Source: CAZFZT01 sp964523675
GTDB taxonomy: Bacteria > Planctomycetota > Phycisphaerae > Phycisphaerales > SM1A02
Assembly: GCA_964523675.1 (NCBI GenBank)
Contig: CAZFZT010000131.1
Coordinates: 1-5,639, forward strand
Direction of reading: 5' to 3'
Length of the DNA: 5,639 nucleotides
Both the position numbers and the translations under genes were made by a program. Below are positions 1 through 4,948 of the stretch, piece after piece (within the stretch, counting starts at the first letter, position 1; the number at the start of each line of letters is the position of its first letter). The notes under the pieces are model-generated. The model saw only the letters and a program-made list of their open reading frames with translations. It made no database searches and was not told the origin of the DNA.

Positions 1-1
1 C

Positions 2-370
2 CTGACGATCCGCATCGAGCGGGTGAAGGTGTACAATCTTCAGGTCGCGGAACTGTATCTGTATGCGGTCGGCGATGTTGGTACACTTGTACATAACTCT
101 GTCCATCCTGGGAAGCAAGGAAGGCACATTCCTGGACATCCCAATTATCAACCCGGGAAGAGCATATTAACAGCGGATCCAGAAGAGTTGCTCCGAAACA
201 AGCCATCGGGGACATGGCACGAACACAAAGAAGTCGTCGATTGGAAGCGGATTATTGGTTATTGGTCAGACCAGGCAGATGGTGCCCTCTATCCAACAAC
301 GCGAGGAACCATCCACCATGCACAAAATGGTTCGTGTCATATTGTACCAGCGCATCCTGGAATCAGATAG
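2..370 (+). CDS. C-terminal end of an RHS/HINT protein with a polymorphic toxin type 50 (Ntox50) tip; 5' end outside window
   Basis: The frame is open from the window edge, so this is the 3' end of a longer gene; the GTG at 23 is an internal Val codon. The first part reads RVKVYNLQVAELYLYAVGDV...LVHNS, the classic end of a pretoxin HINT domain, whose terminal His-Asn is where autoproteolysis would release the tip (HN codons at 92-97). The roughly 89-residue remainder has the phrases GKQGRHIPGHPNY, PGKSILTADPEELL, WKRIIGYW, PTTRGTIHH and HIVPAHP, which I recognise as polymorphic toxin type 50. Ntox50 is described as a BECR-fold presumed RNase, so the expected role is RNA cleavage in a competitor cell; that activity is family knowledge, not shown here. 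Stop TAG at 368-370 lies two bases before the next start. It may be the expressed tip of the locus, because it is the only one whose frame runs unbroken from upstream. Confidence 0.85.
   Translation: MTIRIERVKVYNLQVAELYLYAVGDVGTLVHNSVHPGKQGRHIPGHPNYQPGKSILTADPEELLRNKPSGTWHEHKEVVDWKRIIGYWSDQADGALYPTTRGTIHHAQNGSCHIVPAHPGIR
11..100 (+). repeat. HINT C-terminal direct repeat, copy 1
   Basis: Matches 4198-4287 in the same orientation, covering the last beta strands of HINT up to the HNS triplet. The first 29 or so bases are identical, then the copies drift mostly at silent or conservative positions and stop matching at the toxin boundary. It precedes two unrelated toxin tips, which marks HINT as a constant part and the tips as variable. 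Confidence 0.88.
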
Positions 371-372
371 GC

Positions 373-867
373 ATGGCAGATAATCTACATTCACTACTTC
401 TTCGCTGGCAGGAGTGGGCCGCTGGCGCATCGCGCTCCGACGATGGATGGGAAACATTTTTTCCACATTGGCAGCATTTGATAAAGGCTGCACAGATATG
501 TATGGTGTCCTTCGATGGTACCGAAGATCGAATGTCTGATTTGGAACTGGCATGGTCGATTTCTGAGGAATCAGAGGAACTCGTTGACTTTGCAAAGGAA
601 AACCTATCTTCCGTTTGGCCCGTCATTAGCGGTCTCGTGAAGTCGAAGTATCCACGAGTTCGTTGGCAAATGTATGAGGTAGCAGGAGCAGCTGGTAGCC
701 GAGGACACAACCTCCTTTGGCAAGGGCTTGATGACAGCGATGCGTATTGCCGAAGACGCGCATTACTCGCCTTTGGGCGGCCAGATCGCGCTATGCGGGA
801 GCGCCTTATTCAGAAACTTGCTCGAGATGAGGACCCTACAATTCGACGGATTTGTTCTGAACTCTGA
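373..867 (+). CDS. HEAT-repeat-like candidate immunity protein for the Ntox50 toxin
   Basis: A 164-residue protein. I chose the ATG at 373, two bases after the toxin stop, although the frame is open further upstream (to an ATG at 214); a 214 start would overlap most of the Ntox50 domain. The tight spacing suggests translational coupling, and no strong Shine-Dalgarno is visible. The first 65 residues are Trp-rich and acidic. The second half is helical with HEAT-like units: an ENLSSVWPVISGLVKSKYPRVRWQMYEVAGAAG stretch around 77-107, then LLWQGLDDSDAYCRRRALLAFGR (114-136) and MRERLIQKLARDEDPTIRRICSEL (141-164). Each pairs an 'x-D/P-x-V/C-R-x-x-A/I' turn with an amphipathic helix. HEAT/ARM-type solenoids are common among immunity proteins of polymorphic toxins. 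No signal peptide or membrane segment is seen, so a cytoplasmic toxin-binding role is inferred. Specificity for Ntox50 rests on adjacency only. Confidence 0.72.
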   Translation: MADNLHSLLLRWQEWAAGASRSDDGWETFFPHWQHLIKAAQICMVSFDGTEDRMSDLELAWSISEESEELVDFAKENLSSVWPVISGLVKSKYPRVRWQMYEVAGAAGSRGHNLLWQGLDDSDAYCRRRALLAFGRPDRAMRERLIQKLARDEDPTIRRICSEL

Positions 868-869
868 TG
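865..869 (+). promoter_or_regulatory. Overlapping stop/start TGATG (possible termination-reinitiation)
   Basis: The TGA stop of the HEAT-like gene (865-867) shares its A with the ATG (867-869) of the next RHS fragment. This arrangement usually allows translating ribosomes to restart. It is the only orphan RHS fragment in the window with an ATG at its junction, so this module may be translated at low level from the upstream message. No Shine-Dalgarno sequence is evident just before it. Confidence 0.4.
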
Positions 870-2036
870 ATCGGCGACGGTGGGCTTTCTCCTCACGGCA
901 GCCTCAGCGTAGGGCGCGGGTATCATCTCACCGACCATCAGTTCTCGACGGTCGCGCTCATTGACAGCACAGCAAATCTTCTGGAGCGGCTGACCTACGA
1001 CGCTTATGGGATGGCCCGTCATCACTGGGCGGCCGACCTCACCGGCAACGGCGCGGTCAATGATGACGATCGCGCTGCGATGAACGCAGCTCTGAACGAG
1101 TCGATCGACGATCAGGATTACAACGTCGATGCGGACATCACACGCACGGGGAGGGTCACGATGACCGACGCTGCGCACACCGGCACGAGCCAGTACAAGG
1201 CAGCGCTGCCGAAGGGTGATCTGTCTGCCCCCGGAATTGACAACGTCGTCGGCTACTGCGGTTACGTGTTCAACCCGGAAGTGCCGACGACGGGCGGCGG
1301 TGGTGGCTTGTATACGGTCCGCTTCCGGCACTACGACGCGGAGCTTGGGCGGTGGCTCGAACGCGATCCGCTGGGGTATGTGGATGGGATGAACCTTTAT
1401 GGGTATATAGCGAATGCCCCCGTTCGACACCTTGACTCTTTAGGATTTGGCAAGAACGACCCTCATGGCCGAGAGCCCGGTGAGCAGCTGAAAAAGCAAC
1501 TTGAGAAATTGCAAGAACGCAAGAGGAACGCTGGCAGCCGTCGCGAGAAGAAGGAGCTTGAACGCAAAATCCGAAACGTCCAGAGGAAGATCGACCAACT
1601 GCCAAAAGGAGAACACCATTCGCAGCGAGCGAAAGGGCGAGGCGGAAGAGGAGCAAAGGCAAGCGGGTTTATCGGCATTATTGCCATATTTTGGGCTGTG
1701 GATGATACTATGGCAGCAGCACCGGAGTTGGAGCATCTGTTTCATCTTCTATTCATTACGACCGACGAGCATGTGGCGTTGCACCTCATTGACCAAATCG
1801 TAGGTACGCTCTATGATATCTATGGAGCTCGCGCGATCGAACTCCGTGAGAAACTGAAGGAGAAGTGGGATCAAGAGCAGCGAGATCGCTCGATTCGGCG
1901 TGCAAAGGAAATGCTGGAGAAGGCGAAACAGAGGGCCAATACTCCTACGGACGATGCGCCAAATGAGAGAGGTCGGTCGCAAGGGACTCCTCTCCTGATG
2001 ATAATCGATGAGCATGAGCCTGGTTGTATGCCTTAG
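867..2036 (+). CDS. Orphan RHS core fragment with dockerin-like insert and an unrecognised C-terminal toxin tip
   Basis: A 389-residue ORF. Residues 1-193 are RHS core: YHLTDHQFSTVALID (19-33), the YD-type TYDAYG (43-48), a two-loop dockerin-like insert (57-101), GYCGYVFNPE (129-138), YTVRFRHYDAELGRWLERDP (149-168) and a terminal SLG (191-193). That end is where RHS-associated core domains normally switch to variable toxin. Residues 194-389 are the variable tip. A strongly basic, charged coiled coil (about 205-245) ends in PKGEHH; a hydrophobic segment GFIGIIAIFWAV (267-278) follows, then a mixed helical region and a second charged helix (about 322-357). I do not recognise a catalytic family; a membrane-active or nuclease toxin are both possible. 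It lacks most of a normal RHS shell (over 1000 residues), a signal peptide and obvious RBS, so it is probably a displaced tip rather than a deliverable toxin. The ATG at 867 overlaps the preceding stop. Confidence 0.75.
   Translation: MIGDGGLSPHGSLSVGRGYHLTDHQFSTVALIDSTANLLERLTYDAYGMARHHWAADLTGNGAVNDDDRAAMNAALNESIDDQDYNVDADITRTGRVTMTDAAHTGTSQYKAALPKGDLSAPGIDNVVGYCGYVFNPEVPTTGGGGGLYTVRFRHYDAELGRWLERDPLGYVDGMNLYGYIANAPVRHLDSLGFGKNDPHGREPGEQLKKQLEKLQERKRNAGSRREKKELERKIRNVQRKIDQLPKGEHHSQRAKGRGGRGAKASGFIGIIAIFWAVDDTMAAAPELEHLFHLLFITTDEHVALHLIDQIVGTLYDIYGARAIELREKLKEKWDQEQRDRSIRRAKEMLEKAKQRANTPTDDAPNERGRSQGTPLLMIIDEHEPGCMP
942..1404 (+). repeat. RHS core direct repeat, copy 1
   Basis: This stretch matches 2520-3003 in the same orientation. 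Identity starts sharply at TTCTCGACGGTCGCGCTCAT and ends after the codons for MNLYGY. The part covering the dockerin-like insert is almost identical between copies, with scattered substitutions. A Gly/Ala linker around 1228-1245 differs in length and sequence from copy 2. Long perfect stretches would make this a good substrate for homologous recombination. Confidence 0.9.
1035..1169 (+). other. Dockerin/EF-hand-like calcium-loop pair inside the RHS core (copy 1)
   Basis: Residues 57-68 of the 867 ORF read DLTGNGAVNDDD, fitting a dockerin loop with ligands at positions 1 (D), 3 (T), 5 (N), 9 (N) and 12 (D), and Gly at 6. The second loop, residues 90-101, DITRTGRVTMTD, keeps D1, G6 and D12 but has Thr at 3, 5 and 9, so it is degenerate. 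The pair interrupts the usual run from the YD motif to the GYCGYVFNP core segment. Calcium binding is inferred from the motif. Confidence 0.55.
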
Positions 2037-2079
2037 AATATAAGACGTAGAAGAAGAGGATATCGGCTGAGCAGTTACT

Positions 2080-2086
2080 GGAAAGG
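2080..2086 (+). promoter_or_regulatory. Possible ribosome binding site GGAAAGG
   Basis: A purine-rich GGAAAGG lies two bases before the ATG at 2089, which is closer than usual. It would be about 17 bases from the alternative ATG at 2104, which is too far. It is therefore weak support for the 2089 start. Confidence 0.25.
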
Positions 2087-2088
2087 CG

Positions 2089-2517
2089 ATGGACGTTGGT
2101 CCCATGAAATGGACACCACTTGTTGGAGTCGGACCGTTTCGGTTCGGGCACCCGATTCGGCCGTTGATCGACAAGTGCGGATTGGTACTGACACGCGAAG
2201 CGATTGCTGGCGATGTCCAGTCCGACGAATACCGACTGGGCGACCATTGTGGTGTCACGATTTATGTTGATCGAAAGGGGCTGATCGATAGTGTCTATTG
2301 CCAGCGAGAGCTTGTATTCAAGGGCATGGACCTGTTGCAAATGACAGTTGCTGAGATCGTTGCGATATTGGGACAGCCCTCGAAGAATGAGCCGCTCGGT
2401 ACGTATTGCGATGACTGGGAACTACAATTCGATGAACTTGGATTGACAGTGTGGGGCCTTCGTGACAGTTCTTGGCCATATGCAACGATGACGTATAGCG
2501 CAATAGATGCCGAGTAG
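2089..2517 (+). CDS. Candidate immunity protein paired with the toxin tip at 1446-2036
   Basis: A 142-residue soluble, acidic protein 52 bases after the toxin stop. It contains GVGPFRFG (13-20), a beta-rich middle with VTIYVDRKGLIDSVYC (56-71), FKGMDLLQMTVAEIVAILGQP (77-97) and a final WELQFDELGLTVWGL (110-124). The order 'GxGPxxFG ... YxDxxGlIxxV ... F.G.dLl.mt..Ei...LG ... LgLt.w' resembles small proteins I have seen next to polymorphic toxin tips, but I cannot name a Pfam family. No signal peptide or membrane helix is visible, so it would act in the cytoplasm. ATG 2104 (residue 6) is an alternative start. The TAG stop is followed almost at once by the next RHS fragment. The pairing is positional inference. 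Confidence 0.65.
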   Translation: MDVGPMKWTPLVGVGPFRFGHPIRPLIDKCGLVLTREAIAGDVQSDEYRLGDHCGVTIYVDRKGLIDSVYCQRELVFKGMDLLQMTVAEIVAILGQPSKNEPLGTYCDDWELQFDELGLTVWGLRDSSWPYATMTYSAIDAE

Positions 2518-2519
2518 AC

Positions 2520-3003
2520 TTCTCGACGGTCGCGCTCATTGACAGTGAAGCGAATCTTCTGGAGCGGGTGACGTACGACGCCTATGGGCTCGCCCGGCAC
2601 CACTGGGCGGCCGACCTCACCGGCGACGGCGCGGTCAATGATGACGATCGCGCTGCGATGAACGCGGCGTTGAACGAGTCGATCGGCGATCAGGATTACA
2701 ACGTCGATGCGGACGTCACACGCACGGGGAGGGTGACGATGACCGACGCTGCGCACACCGGCACGAGCCAGTACAAGGCCGCGCTGCCGAAGGGTGACTT
2801 ATCCGGGGCGGCCGCGTCCGGCGGTGGCGGCTGGAACACGATCGGTTACTGCGGTTACGTGTTCAACCCCGAGGTGCCGACGACCGGGGGCGGCGGTGGG
2901 CTCTATACAGTGCGCTTCCGCCACTACGACGCGGAGATCGGTCGGTGGCTGGAGCGCGATCCGCTGGGGTATGTGGATGGGATGAATTTGTATGGCTATG
3001 TAA
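2520..3003 (+). repeat. RHS core direct repeat, copy 2
   Basis: Same-orientation match to 942-1404, beginning three bases after the TAG of the preceding immunity gene (2515-2517). The dockerin-like insert is repeated (DLTGDGAVNDDD and DVTRTGRVTMTD), with loop 1 closer to consensus here because position 5 is Asp. The linker before GYCGYVFNP is longer than in copy 1 (GAAASGGGGWNTI). Downstream of the linker the copies diverge more, mostly at synonymous positions, up to the codons for NLYGY. Confidence 0.9.
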
Positions 3004-3665
3004 TGGGCTCGCCGTTGGTGTTCAGTGACCCGTTTGGGTTGTCTGCAGACGACAAGCCGTGGTGGAGGAGAACATGGGAGTGGATTGACGACACCTGGAT
3101 TCGCGGCAACAATCCCGTCCATCGCTGGATTGGAGACAACTTCTGGCGTCGGATTCACACTGATGAGTACTTAGCGACGATGCCAGCGTGGTGGCTATAT
3201 AGCGAAGCCGTGCTTTACGCGGTGCTAGGTGGGTACTTCGGCTGGCTGCTCGGAGCAGAACTCGGTGGACTGATGTTATCCCGGGCGACATATGCTGCGA
3301 TGGTTCGCGCAATTGGTGCGAACGCAACCGGATGGCAGAAGCTGATCTGGTTGATTCGAAATGGTCACTTACTTGAATTGCTCACCTATTGGATACGACA
3401 CCCCGTGCTATTCTCGAGGTTCATCAGAACCACGTGGCCGCCAACCTTGGCCGCCAGAGTTTTTGGACCCGTTGCTCTCTATCTATTCTACCGGTACGTA
3501 AGACGCGTCTATGAGGAGTCATTTGGGTCGAGTCCTCAACGATCAGTGCCATCTCGCGGAGTTGCACCGTCAAGAGACGAATCTGAATCGATCCCCTATT
3601 GGAAGCTGTTCGAAGATTGCAGCAGGAACCACTCACCTCCACATCAACCAAGTCGATGGGAATGA
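2568..3665 (+). CDS. Orphan RHS core fragment with a Trp-rich, membrane-segment C-terminal toxin tip
   Basis: The GTG at 2568 is the first start codon in a frame open from 2499, but it corresponds to an internal RHS residue (ERV/MTYDAYG, ERL in copy 1), so it may not be a real start; RHS similarity begins at 2520. From 2568, residues 1-158 are RHS core: dockerin-like loops at 17-28 and 49-60, GYCGYVFNPE (93-102), YTVRFRHYDAEIGRWLERDP (113-132), ending DPFGLS (154-159). The tip (160-365) shares nothing obvious with the previous one. It opens with a Trp-rich stretch (PWWRRTWEWIDDTW, 164-177), then a long hydrophobic segment (about 208-237, with several Gly), an amphipathic stretch (256-275), another hydrophobic segment (297-310), and a polar Ser/Pro-rich tail. 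A membrane-inserting, pore-forming toxin is plausible by inference; no family is recognised. Lacking shell, signal peptide and clear translation start, it looks like a stored or displaced tip. Confidence 0.72.
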   Translation: MTYDAYGLARHHWAADLTGDGAVNDDDRAAMNAALNESIGDQDYNVDADVTRTGRVTMTDAAHTGTSQYKAALPKGDLSGAAASGGGGWNTIGYCGYVFNPEVPTTGGGGGLYTVRFRHYDAEIGRWLERDPLGYVDGMNLYGYVMGSPLVFSDPFGLSADDKPWWRRTWEWIDDTWIRGNNPVHRWIGDNFWRRIHTDEYLATMPAWWLYSEAVLYAVLGGYFGWLLGAELGGLMLSRATYAAMVRAIGANATGWQKLIWLIRNGHLLELLTYWIRHPVLFSRFIRTTWPPTLAARVFGPVALYLFYRYVRRVYEESFGSSPQRSVPSRGVAPSRDESESIPYWKLFEDCSRNHSPPHQPSRWE

Positions 3666-3719
3666 TGGGAGAATGTTTCAGTTTAATCATGAATGTGTGG
3701 CATGGTATGAAAGTCCACA

Positions 3720-3932
3720 ATGAATCTAATCACGCTGATCGTATTAGTGGCGTATCTTGGTGCTGGAGTATGGATGGCTGGATGGCTTGGCCGTACGTAC
3801 GGTCTAAGTGCATGGGTCGCATTTAGCGTCGGTCTTTTGTCATCAGTTGTGATGTTCGGCATGACAAGTCTGCTATTGAGAGTGTTGATGCCTGAACCAC
3901 GTCAACATGAACGACGCGACCACGCTGACTGA
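3720..3932 (+). CDS. Small two-helix membrane protein, candidate immunity to the membrane-type toxin tip
   Basis: A 70-residue protein with two hydrophobic helices, about residues 2-24 (MNLITLIVLVAYLGAGVWMA...) and 31-57 (AWVAFSVGLLSSVVMFGMTSLLLRVLM), joined by a short GRTYG turn and followed by a charged His/Arg/Asp tail. The short gap to the preceding toxin stop (54 bases) and the matching biochemistry fit a pair: immunity proteins against membrane-depolarising toxins are typically small integral membrane proteins. No good Shine-Dalgarno sequence is visible before the ATG, which weakens the call. The alternative is a chance ORF, but two clean helices with a charged tail argue against that. 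HINT sequence resumes 20 bases after its stop. Confidence 0.6.
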   Translation: MNLITLIVLVAYLGAGVWMAGWLGRTYGLSAWVAFSVGLLSSVVMFGMTSLLLRVLMPEPRQHERRDHAD

Positions 3933-3951
3933 ATTACACTTGTATTCGTAA

Positions 3952-4527
3952 GACGAGAGCACCCGGCAGCGGGAAATCTACTTCGGCGATGTCGTCGAGC
4001 TGACGATCCAGCACGAGGATGGCAGCCGCGAGACGATCGAGTCCACCGGTAACCATCCGTTTTGGGTTGTCGAGGGCGACGAGTTAGCCGATCGGCCGCT
4101 CGTTGAAGAACTGCCGCCCCACGAGTCGCAGGTTCACTCCAGTGGCGGCCGCTGGACGGAGGCTCGGCACCTGCGTCTCGGCGACCACTTCCTCACCCGC
4201 ATCGAGCGGGTGAAGGTGTACAATCTGCAGGTCGCGGATCTGCACTTGTACGCCGTGGGCGAGCATGGCGTGTTGGTGCATAACTCGCAGGTACGGTATA
4301 TTGGAAGGACGAAAGACTTGGACAAACTGCCTGTTCGCTTGCAGCGATATCGACTTGACAGGTACTTTGAAGTTGTCGAAGGAAATCCATGGATGACTGC
4401 TTTTAATAATCTTCGAGCGCTGAGACTGGCCATCCGCAGGGGCTATCGGATCAAGGACATTTCACCAAACGATAACACTGGTCCGTGGTTGAACCAAGAG
4501 CGCATTTGGCTCGAATCGTGTCGGTAA
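3952..4527 (+). CDS. Orphan HINT fragment fused to a small unassigned toxin tip; N-terminal half of HINT missing
   Basis: The frame opens right after TAA at 3949-3951 and has no ATG, GTG or TTG until the GTG at 4210, an internal Val, so it lacks its own start. From 3952 it is 191 codons. Residues 1-112 are a pretoxin HINT domain without its first part: EIYFGDVVELTI, TGNHPFWVVE (32-41; the conserved T-x-x-H-P-F block), WTEARHLRLGD (68-78), KVYNLQVADLHLYAVGEHGV and the terminal HNS (110-112). The nucleophilic Cys/Ser block is absent, so this copy could not self-splice. Residues 113-191 are the tip: RYIGRTKDLDKL, a Trp-Met-x-x-Phe-Asn-Asn-Leu-Arg middle, RRGYRIKDISPND and PWLNQERIWLE. It recalls, from memory, RHS/HINT toxin tips with 'IGRtxDL ... 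N..LR.ai.rG..I.D.S ... fLn.ER..L'; activity unknown. GIY-YIG was considered and rejected. Confidence 0.7.
   Translation, partial: DESTRQREIYFGDVVELTIQHEDGSRETIESTGNHPFWVVEGDELADRPLVEELPPHESQVHSSGGRWTEARHLRLGDHFLTRIERVKVYNLQVADLHLYAVGEHGVLVHNSQVRYIGRTKDLDKLPVRLQRYRLDRYFEVVEGNPWMTAFNNLRALRLAIRRGYRIKDISPNDNTGPWLNQERIWLESCR
4198..4287 (+). repeat. HINT C-terminal direct repeat, copy 2
   Basis: Partner of 11-100. Here the HINT sequence extends further upstream to 3952, but it still lacks the catalytic N-terminal block. Similarity ends exactly at the HNS codons, where the unrelated tip begins. Confidence 0.88.
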
Positions 4528-4542
4528 TCGGGACTTTTTCCC

Positions 4543-4947
4543 ATGGACTACGCGCGACATCATGGATTGGAATATCTCGATCTTGTGAAGAAACACTTTC
4601 AGTTTCTATCAAGCGAGTTTCATTTTGAAGAGGCACGTTATGTGAACACCGGTAAACATCAGTACGTGGAGTTCACCGGAAAACATTTGATCATCTCGAT
4701 TGATCATGATCGATATAGCGCGCTGGACGTTTTGGTGGAACTGAGCGATGGAAGATCTGTCATTGATGTTCGAGAGATATATCGTATCATAGGAGTCGTT
4801 CAGGAAGAAGCCTTCGTCCAAGAATGGGCTTTGACGCACGAGGATATTGACTTGTCGCTCAGCCTGCTCGCACGGCATTTGAGGCAGTATGGAAGCGCTT
4901 TGCTGAGGGAAGATCCGCAGCTCTTGCAACGGCTGGGGTGTCAATAA
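4543..4947 (+). CDS. Candidate immunity protein paired with the HINT-linked tip
   Basis: A 134-residue soluble protein, 15 bases after the toxin stop. It has an N-terminal helix with FQFLSSEFHFEEARYV (19-34), a beta-rich centre YVEFTGKHLIISIDHDRYSALDVLVEL (41-67), and a C-terminal helical region ending SLLARHLRQYGSALLREDPQLLQRL (107-131). This plan (FL..eFgF ... v.i.hdr.s.eldv.i ... L..ygs.LLrgd...l..L) resembles small immunity-like proteins I recall beside RHS and other contact-dependent toxin tips, but I cannot name the family. No secretion signal or membrane helix, so cytoplasmic neutralisation is inferred. A GGGA at 4530-4533 lies about nine bases before the ATG and could be a weak ribosome binding site. 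Codon and base use are visibly more AT-rich than the RHS pieces on either side. Confidence 0.68.
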   Translation: MDYARHHGLEYLDLVKKHFQFLSSEFHFEEARYVNTGKHQYVEFTGKHLIISIDHDRYSALDVLVELSDGRSVIDVREIYRIIGVVQEEAFVQEWALTHEDIDLSLSLLARHLRQYGSALLREDPQLLQRLGCQ

Positions 4948-4948
4948 G

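Noticed and set aside
954..966. TTGACA-like hexamers (also near 2441 and 4356) as promoter -35 boxes
   Set aside because: They encode conserved RHS or tip residues and have no convincing -10 box at proper spacing.
810..1430. Long minus-strand ORF antisense to the RHS core, with a related one at 2295-2756
   Set aside because: It mirrors GC-rich RHS codons, its repeat merely copies the RHS duplication, and it has no recognisable domain or start signal.
1749..2258. Minus-strand ORF of 169 codons across the toxin-immunity gap
   Set aside because: It overlaps two better supported + strand genes, has low-complexity Ser/Arg/Pro composition and shows no domain.
2808..2815. NotI-type GCGGCCGC site (another near 4145-4152), hinting at cloning vector or synthetic DNA
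   Set aside because: Both lie inside in-frame Gly/Ala/Arg codons of natural RHS or HINT sequence; no vector features are nearby.
3511..3826. Two overlapping + strand ORFs (3511-3723 and 3599-3826) as possible immunity genes for the membrane-type tip
   Set aside because: They lie in shifted frames over the end of the toxin and the start of the two-helix gene, and their translations are not protein-like.
4294..4524. GIY-YIG nuclease domain suggested by VRYIGRTKDLDK
   Set aside because: The first motif resembles YIG-x-T plus Arg, but the later conserved Glu helix and Asn motif of GIY-YIG do not align with LRALRLAIRRGY; the rest fits a different tip pattern better.
4530..4542. GGGA...TCCC inverted repeat with a T run as a terminator
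   Set aside because: The stem is only four base pairs and sits directly at the start codon of the immunity gene.
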